Origin: an uncultured Clostridia bacterium
Lineage (GTDB): Bacteria > Bacillota > Clostridia > Christensenellales > CAG-138
DNA: 64,000 bases
Assembly: GCA_947168855.1 (NCBI GenBank)
Contig: CAMVNO010000005.1
Span: 152,439 to 216,438 of the forward strand
Reading direction: 5' to 3'
This document shows positions 1-10,991 of this stretch, piece by piece (position 1 is the stretch's first letter; each line of letters opens with the position of its first letter). The notes under the pieces were generated by a model. That model made no database searches and was not told the origin of the DNA. It was given only the letters and a program-made list of their open reading frames with translations. Both the position numbers and the translations under genes were made by a program.

Positions 1-242
1 CCGGAGGGACGGATCGAATGCACCATGAAGCCGACCTCGTCGCTGTGCGCGTCGAGCATCAGAACGGGCTTATCGCCGGTGTTCCGCCTGCGGTACAGAT
101 ACAGATTGCGAAGATGATCCTCTTCGACCCGGCAGACGTCCCCGATCGCCGCCCTTGCGGCGCGGACCGTTTCGTCCTCGAAGCCGCTCGGTGCGTTCGC
201 CTCCGAAAGCGCCTTGAGCAAAGATAACTCGCGTTCCGTCAT
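1..242 (-). CDS. M42 family metallopeptidase (glutamyl aminopeptidase-like), N-terminal fragment; gene continues beyond window start
   Basis: Reverse-strand translation MTERELSLLKALSEANAPSGFEDETVRAA...LDAHSDEVGFMVHSIRPSG, typical M42 N-terminus with the DAHxDEVGFMV metal-site motif. Confidence 0.8.
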   Translation of the reverse strand, partial: MTERELSLLKALSEANAPSGFEDETVRAARAAIGDVCRVEEDHLRNLYLYRRRNTGDKPVLMLDAHSDEVGFMVHSIRPS

Positions 243-946
243 AGCTGCCTCCCGTTTGCTGTGTTTGATCCGATCATCTTCAAAAGCGCACTCTCCGGCG
301 CGTGCGGAAAGAGCGCGGAAAGATGCGCGAGGATGCGTTCGCGCGATTCGTCCGGCGTGCGCGGACAGAAGAGCGCGTCCTCGCCGAACTGCGCCTCGGG
401 CGTGGTGTAGAGCGCAACGCCCCAGCCGTATTCCTTTCCGAACCTGTCCAGCCGATAGACGAAATCCGAGATGCAGAGCCAGCCCTGCATCATCAGCCGC
501 GTCACCGCCGTGTCGAAGCCCGTGTTGCCGCCCTTATGATAATTGCACTGCTGCTTTAGGTGCGGCGTCAGCATTGAGCCGTAGGTGCGCACGGCGTCAA
601 GAAGCTGCTTATCCTTATAAAAAACCAGCCCGTCCTCATACCATTCGTCGAAGGTCATGCCGTCGCGGCGCACGTTCAGAAAATCCGGGATCCATTCGCG
701 ATCGATAAACCCCGCCTTCTTCTGAAAGAACTTGCCGTACATGCACCGTCCCGCGCTTGCGACAGGGCCCTTCCAGTCCCAGACCGGCCAGTCGTCGCGC
801 CCGTCGACGGAGCCGTTGTACCAAAGCTCGCGCGGCGTGTGCTCCTCAAGCGAGAAGCCCGGGATCCCGTTTTCGAAGAACGGCAGAAACCCGAAGGTTT
901 CGATCAGCCGTTCCATGTCCTCCTTTGAACGGATCGGCTGCCGCAT
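239..946 (-). CDS. Conserved hypothetical protein (AlkZ-related / winged-helix-like)
   Basis: 235-aa ORF, ATGA-type overlap with the downstream M42 gene; family call is tentative. Confidence 0.65.
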   Translation of the reverse strand: MRQPIRSKEDMERLIETFGFLPFFENGIPGFSLEEHTPRELWYNGSVDGRDDWPVWDWKGPVASAGRCMYGKFFQKKAGFIDREWIPDFLNVRRDGMTFDEWYEDGLVFYKDKQLLDAVRTYGSMLTPHLKQQCNYHKGGNTGFDTAVTRLMMQGWLCISDFVYRLDRFGKEYGWGVALYTTPEAQFGEDALFCPRTPDESRERILAHLSALFPHAPESALLKMIGSNTANGRQL

Positions 947-949
947 AGT

Positions 950-1558
950 TCAGTTTCCCGAGCTCGAGGAAGACGAGGACGAAGCCGCCGCCGCGTTTTC
1001 ACGGTCACGGATCATGTGCTGCAGCGTGATGAGGATCGTAATGACCTTCTGCTCGTGCTCCGGCTTGTAGATGTCGATGCAGTACTTGTCGTGGAGCGAG
1101 AACATCTTCTGCCCGATCACCGCAATGATGCTGCCGTCGACGTCATACAGCTCGAAGTTGAGCGCCATGATGTTGCCTCTGAGCTGCCAGCCGAGCCCCT
1201 CGACGTTTGTGATGTCCTTGACGAGATGCCAAAGCTCGTTGGAAAGCTGGAAATCCGTCCCGTCCGCCATTTCGATGAAGTGACGCTCGTGCAGAGTCAG
1301 GATCTTTTTCCACATCTTTGCGACAAGGTTATCCTGTGCGTCGAAGATCTGCGTACGGTCATGCAGGGAGATCGCCTTGCTCTCGGCGCGGTATACGACC
1401 TGCCCGGCGTCATCTGTCACCTCGATGCGATGATGCAGCGAAAAGACCTTCGAAGATGTGTACAGCGAACGCGCCGGCTCGCCGAACCGTTCCACATTGT
1501 TGACGTTCGCCTGTTCGCCCTCCTCATGAAAGCGATGATACTTGGAAAACACACCCAT
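950..1558 (-). CDS. LURP-one-related / scramblase-like (DUF567-type) protein with Ala/Ser-rich C-terminus
   Basis: Repeated 'xxFSLHxxxxIxD' beta-hairpin pattern; start MGVFSKYHRF preceded by gggaggt RBS. Confidence 0.7.
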   Translation of the reverse strand: MGVFSKYHRFHEEGEQANVNNVERFGEPARSLYTSSKVFSLHHRIEVTDDAGQVVYRAESKAISLHDRTQIFDAQDNLVAKMWKKILTLHERHFIEMADGTDFQLSNELWHLVKDITNVEGLGWQLRGNIMALNFELYDVDGSIIAVIGQKMFSLHDKYCIDIYKPEHEQKVITILITLQHMIRDRENAAAASSSSSSSSGN

Positions 1559-1571
1559 AAGATACCTCCCG

Positions 1572-1835
1572 TTATTGTGTATTGCGTACGGCGCACATGC
1601 GCCGGTAAGCTTCTCTGTGTCCTTCGGATTCCTCATAGAATCCCGCCATGTCCCCGCACGGGAACGTCTCGCATTGTCCGCAAGCCTCGATCCCCTTTGC
1701 CCGGCAGCATCCGACCGGCAGGCACGGATCGTCGCCCCATGCGGTGTCGCGGCAGCCGGAGCACTTGCCTTGCGTACAATCCGGGCAGACAGCGCAGTTC
1801 ACGCCGCAGTACGCGATCATCCGGTCGTTCCCCAT
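1572..1835 (-). CDS. DUF3795-type cysteine-rich protein
   Basis: MIAYCGVNCAVCPDCTQGKCSGCRD... CGxxCxxCP motif; internal start MGNDRMIAYCG preferred over longer ORF. Confidence 0.7.
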   Translation of the reverse strand: MGNDRMIAYCGVNCAVCPDCTQGKCSGCRDTAWGDDPCLPVGCCRAKGIEACGQCETFPCGDMAGFYEESEGHREAYRRMCAVRNTQ

Positions 1836-1965
1836 GCTCCGTCTCCCCCTCCGATTTCTATGGAAATTATACCACCACCCGCGCCCGCTCCGCAAGACGC
1901 GCGGGGAGATTTTCACGGCAATTTGAAAGAATTGTGACACGAAAGCAAACTCATCGGCAGATGTA

Positions 1966-1993
1966 TTGCATTTTGCATAAACTGTGCTATGAT
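1966..1993 (+). promoter_or_regulatory. Sigma-A-type promoter of clpB
   Basis: TTGCAT (1966-1971), 16 bp spacer, TATGAT (1988-1993), immediately upstream of CIRCE. Confidence 0.7.
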
Positions 1994-1997
1994 ATGT

Positions 1998-2024
1998 TTA
2001 GCACTCGGATACAGAGAGTGCTAA
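1998..2024 (+). promoter_or_regulatory. CIRCE element (HrcA operator)
   Basis: TTAGCACTC-N9-GAGTGCTAA, perfect 9-bp inverted repeat matching the CIRCE consensus. Confidence 0.96.
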
Positions 2025-2067
2025 AACGACGAAATACGGCGATGCCGTTTGATGGGAGGCGAAGCAT

Positions 2068-4650
<2,583 letters not shown>

Positions 4651-4662
4651 ACCCAAAATGCA

Positions 4663-4694
4663 AAAACGGCTTTCCTTTCCGGGAAAGCCGTTTT
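4663..4694. terminator. Bidirectional intrinsic terminator between clpB and HD gene
   Basis: aaaacggctttcc...ggaaagccgtttt hairpin between convergent CDSs. Confidence 0.85.
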
Positions 4695-4701
4695 CTTATT
4701 C

Positions 4702-5691
4702 TCATTCTCCCGCGATCCAGTCCGTCTGCGGATCGGAAAGGAACGCGTCCCTTGCGATGCGAAACGCGTCCGAATACGCGGAAACGCGTCCGACGCCTCG
4801 GATCAGCGGGTCGATGTACCGCTTCTTCGCCGCGATCCTGCGCCATTGCCCTTCGCCTACCGGCGTTTCGGCGCGGCGCATCACATGATATGCGCGATAG
4901 CGGCGCCATGCCGCGGCGGTCCGTTCGTCCCGCAAAAGCTTTGCGCTAACCTCCGGCTCGGTCGTATAGAGGTCGGCTTCGGTCAGCACGCCGAGACCGA
5001 TCGCGTCCTTCAACAGCTCGGACAGCATCTGCATCGCGAAGCGATCCTCGTCGGAGACGTAGATCTTCGAGCACGCAAGCGACGCAAACGCAAAATTCTC
5101 TGCAAGCCTTGCGTCCGAAAACACCAGCTCCGGCGCGCCGTTCTCATTTGTGCCGACAGACAGGTCCGCATAGAACGCTTTGACCTCGTCGATCGTACGG
5201 ATGCGGTAATTCAGCAGGTTCCCGAGCGTATATTCGAGCCGGTCGGCGGAAAGACACGGCGAATCGTTGTCCGCGATCGGATAGATGTGATAATCGCAGA
5301 CGCCGTCGGTTACGAACCCGTGCGCGCGAAGAACGCGCTGCAGCGCTTCGTCGCCCTCGATGATCGCGCGGGTGCCGTCCTCGGTCGATTCCTGCACAAG
5401 GTAGTCGCCTCTTAAAAAGTCCACGACGTGCGCAAACACGGGCGTTGCGACATCGTGCAGAAGCCCCGCAACCGCCTGTTTTTCATCCTGCGTGAAATGC
5501 CACACGATCAGGGCGACGCCGAGGCTGTGATCGAACCGCGAATACGGCGATAAACCCGCAAACCGCGGAAACGCCGTATACTCGCAGCCGCAGTTCATGC
5601 CGACGGCTTTGAGCCGCTTAAGGCACGGCGCCGCGATGCATTCGCCGACCGCCGCGGGGATTTCATTATGATACAGTCCGTGATGTTCCAT
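4702..5691 (-). CDS. HD-domain phosphohydrolase
   Basis: SRFDHSLGVALI...GLLHDVATPVFAHVVD (HD motif). Confidence 0.85.
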   Translation of the reverse strand: MEHHGLYHNEIPAAVGECIAAPCLKRLKAVGMNCGCEYTAFPRFAGLSPYSRFDHSLGVALIVWHFTQDEKQAVAGLLHDVATPVFAHVVDFLRGDYLVQESTEDGTRAIIEGDEALQRVLRAHGFVTDGVCDYHIYPIADNDSPCLSADRLEYTLGNLLNYRIRTIDEVKAFYADLSVGTNENGAPELVFSDARLAENFAFASLACSKIYVSDEDRFAMQMLSELLKDAIGLGVLTEADLYTTEPEVSAKLLRDERTAAAWRRYRAYHVMRRAETPVGEGQWRRIAAKKRYIDPLIRGVGRVSAYSDAFRIARDAFLSDPQTDWIAGE

Positions 5692-5749
5692 GCGTTTATT
5701 CTATCAGCTTTTCCCCGCAAAGTCAAAGACGGCGTGCCGCATAAAAGGC

Positions 5750-5778
5750 TTGACACAGTCCGGGTTATCGTATATAAT
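5750..5778 (+). promoter_or_regulatory. Sigma-A promoter of tyrS
   Basis: TTGACA (5750-5755), 17 bp, TATAAT (5773-5778). Confidence 0.85.
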
Positions 5779-5838
5779 TTCTCACGATTATCGAACGAAA
5801 AACGGACTTTTTTTCTGATATAACAGGAGGATGACACC

Positions 5839-7059
5839 ATGCAGATTTATGAGGAACTGAAAGCGCGCGGACTGATCGCGCAGGTCACGGACGAAGCGGA
5901 GATCAGAAATCTCATCAACAACGGCGGCGCGAAGTTCTATATCGGCTTCGACTGCACCGCGGACAGTCTGACGGCGGGGCACTTCATGGCGCTGACGCTG
6001 ATGAAGCGTCTGCAGATGGCGGGCAACAAGCCGGTCGCGCTGATCGGCGGCGGCACGACCATGATCGGCGACCCCTCGGGCAGAACCGACATGCGCAAGA
6101 TGCTGACCAAGGAAGACATCGACCACAACGCGGAATGCTTCAAGCGGCAGATGGAGCGCTTCATTGAGTTCGGCGAGGGCAAGGCGGAGATGGTCAACAA
6201 CGCCGACTGGCTCTTAAAGCTCAACTATGTGGACATGCTGCGCGAGGTCGGCACGTGCTTCTCGGTCAACAACATGCTCCGCGCGGAGTGCTATAAGCAG
6301 CGCATGGAGAAAGGTCTCTCCTTCCTCGAGTTCAACTACATGATCATGCAGAGCTACGACTTCTACTATCTGTACATGAACCACGGCTGCAACATGCAGT
6401 TCGGCGGCGACGATCAGTGGTCGAACATGCTCGGCGGCACGGAGCTGATTCGCCGCAAGCTCGGCAAGGACGCGTACGCGATGACGATCACGCTCTTGAC
6501 CGACTCGCAGGGCAAGAAGATGGGCAAGACCGCCGGCAACGCGGTCTGGCTCGATCCGAACAAGACCACGCCGTTCGAGTTCTATCAGTACTGGCGCAAC
6601 GTCGACGACGCGGACGTGATGAAATGCATCCGCATGCTGACCTTCATCCCGATCGAAACGATCGACGAAATGGACCGCTGGGACGGAAGCCGCATCAACG
6701 AAAAGAAGGAGATCCTTGCGTTCGAGCTCACCAAGCTCGTGCACGGCGAGGAGGAAGCAATCAAGGCGCAGACCGCGGCGCGCGCGCTGTTTAGCGGCGC
6801 AGGCGACGACGCGAACATGCCGTCATTTGCGGTTCCCGCGGATGCGATCGTTGACGGAAAGATCAACATTGTCGACATGCTTCTTCTGGGCTGCATCGAC
6901 AAGTCCAAGGGAAAGGTCAGAACACTCATCGAGCAGGGCTCGATCTCGCTGGACGGCGAACGCGTCGACGACACGTGGATGAACGTCACCGAGGAACAGC
7001 TCAAGGCTGGCGTGAAGATCAGAAAAGGCAAGAAGACCTATGTGAAATTCACGCTGTAA
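5839..7059 (+). CDS. tyrS: Tyrosyl-tRNA synthetase
   Basis: 406 aa; YIGFDCTADSLTAGHF, GGGTTMIGDPSG, KMGKT class I motifs; C-terminal S4-like domain. Confidence 0.97.
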   Translation: MQIYEELKARGLIAQVTDEAEIRNLINNGGAKFYIGFDCTADSLTAGHFMALTLMKRLQMAGNKPVALIGGGTTMIGDPSGRTDMRKMLTKEDIDHNAECFKRQMERFIEFGEGKAEMVNNADWLLKLNYVDMLREVGTCFSVNNMLRAECYKQRMEKGLSFLEFNYMIMQSYDFYYLYMNHGCNMQFGGDDQWSNMLGGTELIRRKLGKDAYAMTITLLTDSQGKKMGKTAGNAVWLDPNKTTPFEFYQYWRNVDDADVMKCIRMLTFIPIETIDEMDRWDGSRINEKKEILAFELTKLVHGEEEAIKAQTAARALFSGAGDDANMPSFAVPADAIVDGKINIVDMLLLGCIDKSKGKVRTLIEQGSISLDGERVDDTWMNVTEEQLKAGVKIRKGKKTYVKFTL

Positions 7060-7070
7060 ACAATCAAAAA

Positions 7071-7100
7071 AGCGCCCCCAACGATTGTGTTCGGGGCGCT
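7071..7100. terminator. Intrinsic terminator after tyrS
   Basis: agcgccccca-a...-ttcggggcgct hairpin between convergent genes. Confidence 0.8.
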
Positions 7101-7110
7101 GTTCTGTCTG

Positions 7111-7914
7111 TTAAAACTGGATTGTGATTACGGGGCGTACGCCCTTTCCGTGAAACGTCATCGCGAAGCTCCAGATGTCCTCCCCATCGCCTTTCATGGC
7201 ATACGCACAGTAGCACTCCACATAGTCCCATGTTTCGTCATCCCATTCATAAGCGGGGTCCTCGCAGCTTTCACCAAGCCACCAGAAATCCTTCTTCTCG
7301 TTGAATCCGCGCACTTCAATTGCGTATTCCGTAGCCTTCGCCTTTCGATACTCCAGCGGCAGTTTCTTGGCTTCCGATCGGTTCAGCAGCGTAACGCCGT
7401 TTGTGAGCATCTGGCGTTCCTCATCGGAGAACGCGTCTTTTTTGAACTCTTTATTCAGCCAGCGGTACAATTCGGAGTCTTCAAACTCCACCATATCGAA
7501 CTTGCCGCTGTGATACCGACAGCTGTCAAGGCAGTATTTGGACATCAGCCGGACCTTATTGCCGTCAATCTTAATGACGTACCATTCGATGGGCGTTTCG
7601 GAACCCATTTCGGTCTGGATATATCTGCCGAAGGTCACTACGTCATACAACGAAAGCTCTTTTGCAGAGAGAACCGACTTTCCGCTCTTCCTGACCGGCG
7701 ATTCCTCCGTCGACTCTGTCGTATCCTCTTTCGGTTCGGTCGGCTGCCCGATCGGCTCGGTCGTATCCTCTTTCGGTTCGGTCGGTTCCTGCGCCGGTGC
7801 AGGCGTATCCGTGACCCATTCCAGTCTGCCGCCCGGCAGACAGGCGACCGACCCCAGCAACAAAACTGCCAGAGCGGCGACAGCAATCATTTTCAACCCC
7901 GTGTTTTTCTTCAT
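7111..7914 (-). CDS. Lipoprotein with DUF6273-type domain
   Basis: Signal peptide with lipobox (LLLGSVAC), TEPKEDTTEP repeat linker, WYVIKIDGNKVRLMSKYCLD...VRPVITI C-terminal domain. Confidence 0.75.
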   Translation of the reverse strand: MKKNTGLKMIAVAALAVLLLGSVACLPGGRLEWVTDTPAPAQEPTEPKEDTTEPIGQPTEPKEDTTESTEESPVRKSGKSVLSAKELSLYDVVTFGRYIQTEMGSETPIEWYVIKIDGNKVRLMSKYCLDSCRYHSGKFDMVEFEDSELYRWLNKEFKKDAFSDEERQMLTNGVTLLNRSEAKKLPLEYRKAKATEYAIEVRGFNEKKDFWWLGESCEDPAYEWDDETWDYVECYCAYAMKGDGEDIWSFAMTFHGKGVRPVITIQF

Positions 7915-8149
7915 CGATGAATCCCCCTTTTTTATCGATTTCGGGATCGTCCGGAACCTGTTCATATAGCGTTCGGGATCTGCGCATATCCGCGGCGCCG
8001 AACTGTATGATCCCGATTCTTTCAACGATCCTTCAATCATTTTGATTATATCATCCGTTTTTCAAAAACACAAGCCGGCTTTTTGCTGATCCGCGATCAT
8101 CTCCCGTCTTTCTGCGCCGTTTTTCGTTTGCGGACGGGCAATGCCGCGC

Positions 8150-8178
8150 TTGCATTTTGGAAGGCATTATGATATGAT
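8150..8178 (+). promoter_or_regulatory. Sigma-A-like promoter upstream of the VUT transporter leader
   Basis: TTGCAT (8150-8155), 17 bp, TATGAT (8173-8178). Confidence 0.6.
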
Positions 8179-8203
8179 GCAGTTCGTCCCCCGCGGACGC
8201 AAA

Positions 8204-8240
8204 CGGTGTCTCTTGGTAACCACCGCAAAAAAACAAGGAG
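8204..8240 (+). ncRNA. preQ1-I-type riboswitch (H-type pseudoknot overlapping the Shine-Dalgarno)
   Basis: P1 CGGTG(8204-8208)/CACCG(8221-8225); P2 TCTTG(8211-8215)/CAAGG(8234-8238); A-rich connector CAAAAAAA; tail contains aaggag RBS of the YhhQ-family gene. Confidence 0.75.
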
Positions 8241-8251
8241 TGTTCTTTCCC

Positions 8252-8971
8252 ATGAAAAAAACGATCGCGGAATTTCGCGAAATGCTGAAAACCGTTCCCC
8301 CGCTTCTTCTGACGCTGACCGTTCTGTCCATTGTCGGCATGAATCTTCTGGCGAACAAAAGCATCGACACCGGGCTCGACTGGCTTGCGCTCGACTGCGG
8401 GATCATCCTCTCGTGGCTGACGTTTCTCACCATGGACATCCTCACCCACTGCTACGGTCCGCGCGCGGCAACGCTGTTCTCGGTCTTTGCGCTCGCGCTG
8501 AATCTCTTTATGGCGGGGATCTTCTTTCTCGCAAGCCGTATCCCCGGCGTGTGGGGCGAAAGCTTCGTCGAGGGCAGCGAAGCCGTGATCAACGCCGCGC
8601 TCGACGGCACGTTTGCCGGCACGTGGTACATTATTCTCGGCAGCTCGGTTGCGTTTCTCGTGTCCGCGTTCGTCAACAATTTCTTAAACTACGGCATCGG
8701 AAAGCTGCTCAAAAAGAGAGAAGGCTTCGGGCGTTTCGCGCTGCGGTCGTATGTGTCCACATTCGTCGGTCAGTTCGTCGACAACCTCGTCTTTGCGCTG
8801 CTCGTGAGCCGGATCTTCTTCGGCTGGACCATGCTGCAGTGCCTGACCTGCGCGCTCACCGGCGCCGTGTGCGAGCTGCTCTTTGAGGTCGTGTTCTCGC
8901 CGCTGGGCTATCGCATCGCAAAGCGGATCACGGATCGCCGGATCCCGGTCCCGGAAGGAGCGGCGGCATGA
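8252..8971 (+). CDS. VUT/YhhQ-family queuosine precursor transporter
   Basis: Multi-TM protein with GIILSWLTFLTMDILTHCYGPRAA and ELLFEVVFSPLGYRI family-like motifs; start MKKTIAEF after riboswitch SD. Confidence 0.8.
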   Translation: MKKTIAEFREMLKTVPPLLLTLTVLSIVGMNLLANKSIDTGLDWLALDCGIILSWLTFLTMDILTHCYGPRAATLFSVFALALNLFMAGIFFLASRIPGVWGESFVEGSEAVINAALDGTFAGTWYIILGSSVAFLVSAFVNNFLNYGIGKLLKKREGFGRFALRSYVSTFVGQFVDNLVFALLVSRIFFGWTMLQCLTCALTGAVCELLFEVVFSPLGYRIAKRITDRRIPVPEGAAA

Positions 8972-9615
8972 ACGTATTGATCACCGGCACTTCCCGCGGC
9001 ATCGGCAAAGCGATCGCCGAACGGTTTTTAACCGAAGGACACGCGGTTTTCGGCGTGGATCTCTGCCCCGCCGCGATCGAACACCCGAACTACACGCATT
9101 TTACGCGCGACATCCGCGACGAACGCCCGCTTGATATTCCCGATCCGGAGATCCTCATCAACAACGCGGGCACGCTCGAAGAAACCGACGCGATCGACGT
9201 GAACCTTTCGGGCACGATCCGCTTTACCGAGCGGTTTCTGGATTCGCCCGCGCTTCGTTCGATCCTGTTCATTGCGTCCGCCTCGGCGCGCAACGGCGCG
9301 GAGTTTCCGTATTACGTCGCGAGCAAAGCCGGGATCGTCGGCTACATGAAGTATCTTGCGAACGCCTTGGGCAAGCGCGGGATCACGGTGAATTCCATCT
9401 CTCCCGGCGGCGTGGTCACGCCCGCAAACGCGCACATTTTGGAAAGCGAAGCGCTGTATGCGGCGGTCAAGAACGAAACATTGCTCGGAAAATGGGCGGA
9501 CGCCGACGAGATTGCGGCGCTGAGCTGCGCATTGACCGTCGAAAACCGCTCGATCACCGGCGAGGACATTCTCGTCGACAACGGCGAGATGCTCAAATCG
9601 AATTTCATTTGGTAA
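8968..9615 (+). CDS. SDR family NAD(P)-dependent oxidoreductase
   Basis: MNVLITGTSRGIGKAIA, NNAG, YYVASKAG; ATGA overlap with upstream gene. Confidence 0.9.
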   Translation: MNVLITGTSRGIGKAIAERFLTEGHAVFGVDLCPAAIEHPNYTHFTRDIRDERPLDIPDPEILINNAGTLEETDAIDVNLSGTIRFTERFLDSPALRSILFIASASARNGAEFPYYVASKAGIVGYMKYLANALGKRGITVNSISPGGVVTPANAHILESEALYAAVKNETLLGKWADADEIAALSCALTVENRSITGEDILVDNGEMLKSNFIW

Positions 9616-9629
9616 AAACGGAGGAAGCC

Positions 9630-10049
9630 ATGGAGTACAAAAGATTCAACGACACGATCCTGCTTCGGATCGACCGCGGCGAGGAGATCGTCGAAACGTT
9701 GAAGACGGTTGCGGAAAAGGAGCATATCCGGCTTGCAAGCGTTTCCGCGCTCGGCGCGACGGACGATTTTACCGTCGGCGTATACGACGTCGCGAAAAAG
9801 CGCTACGATTCCAGAACCTTTACCGGTCCGCACGAGATCGTATCTCTCGTCGGCACGATCACCGAAAAGGACGGCGCGTTCTATCAGCATCTGCATATGA
9901 GCGCGGGCAACGCCGCCTGCGAGATCTTCGGCGGGCATCTGAACCGCGCGGTGGTTTCCGTGACCTGCGAAATGGTGATCCGCGTGATAAACGGCGCGGT
10001 CGACCGCGCGCCGGATCCGCAGACCGGGATCAATCTTCTGCGGTTCTGA
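9630..10049 (+). CDS. DUF296/PPC-domain DNA-binding-like protein
   Basis: RIDRGEEIVETLKTVAEKEHIRLASVSALGATDDFTVGVYD...GGHL; gaggaag RBS. Confidence 0.85.
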   Translation: MEYKRFNDTILLRIDRGEEIVETLKTVAEKEHIRLASVSALGATDDFTVGVYDVAKKRYDSRTFTGPHEIVSLVGTITEKDGAFYQHLHMSAGNAACEIFGGHLNRAVVSVTCEMVIRVINGAVDRAPDPQTGINLLRF

Positions 10050-10809
10050 CCGCGATCGCCTTTTTTGCCTTCCGGTCCCGGATCAGCCACGGCAGATAGG
10101 ACAGGAAGAACAGCAGCGTGACCGCCGCCGCCATGAACAGCACGCGCAGCGCGTAGTTTGCGGGCAGGAAGTCCAGAATGGATTTCGTTGCCTCCGGCTT
10201 TGCCATGTAGAGGTAGTTCGCCTCCCCGCCGATGAGCATGTTGGCGACAAACGCGATCGCCGCCATGACGACCGTTGCGATGTACGCCTTGATGAACGAT
10301 CTCCACGTCGGGCGCATTCCGTGCACGAAGATCATGTAAAAGACCGCGATATAGCCCGTGGTGTGCTCGAGTCAGAACTGATAATAACGAAAGCGCGTCG
10401 GACCCGTGTACGTGATGACCGTCGGCGTGATCAGCGCGAAGATCGTGCCGGAGAACAGCCAGAAATACGGGATATCGAACAGCGTCTGATTCTTTGTGAC
10501 GAGCATATAGCTTCCGAAGATGACGCCCCAGCCGCACAGCGTGATCGGCAGGTGATCCTGCGGGTTCGCGCCGAGCGACGGCACGCCGACGAGCCGCCAG
10601 AAATAGGACATTTCGCAAATGATCATGATGAGCGCCAGCGCAAGGCGCAGGTTCTTTTCCCGCTTGCTGTTTCTGATCCGGTCGCGGAACACGTAAATCA
10701 GCACGATGATCGCGATCATCAAAAGGATCGGCAGAAAATGGGCAAGCGTGAAATTCCGGAACTCGACTTCATCGCCTTTGCCGAAAAAATACTCGAAAAA
10801 CGCCTTCAT
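10030..10809 (-). pseudogene. TIGR02206/YwaF-type integral membrane protein interrupted by an in-frame TGA
   Basis: ORFs 10372-10839 and 10030-10335 lie in the same frame; reading through the TGA at 10372-10374 gives ...TRFRYYQF*LEHTTGYIAVFYMIFVHGMRPTW... Confidence 0.7.
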
Positions 10810-10897
10810 TGCATTCCCTCCGCTGCACTTTCCGATCATTATACCGTAAATCGTTCGTTTTCACAAGGTCTTTTTCGATCGGCGGCATAACGCATAC

Positions 10898-10926
10898 TTG
10901 AAATGCGCCTGAAAAAATGATATGAT
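10898..10926 (+). promoter_or_regulatory. Sigma-A-like promoter of lipase/queT-PAP2 operon
   Basis: TTGAAA (10898-10903), 17 bp, TATGAT (10921-10926). Confidence 0.7.
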
Positions 10927-10991
10927 AGTCAAGTATTGATTTTACGGCGAGCGCTCGTTTCGCGTTCCGAAAAGATCGATGGGAGCATTCT

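Noticed and set aside
950-1000. Poly-Ser/Ala C-terminus (AAAASSSSSSSSGN) as a special repeat
   Set aside because: Simple low-complexity tail; no further structure seen.
5779-5838. T-box riboswitch upstream of tyrS
   Set aside because: Leader is only about 50 nt and lacks the T-box motif and terminator.
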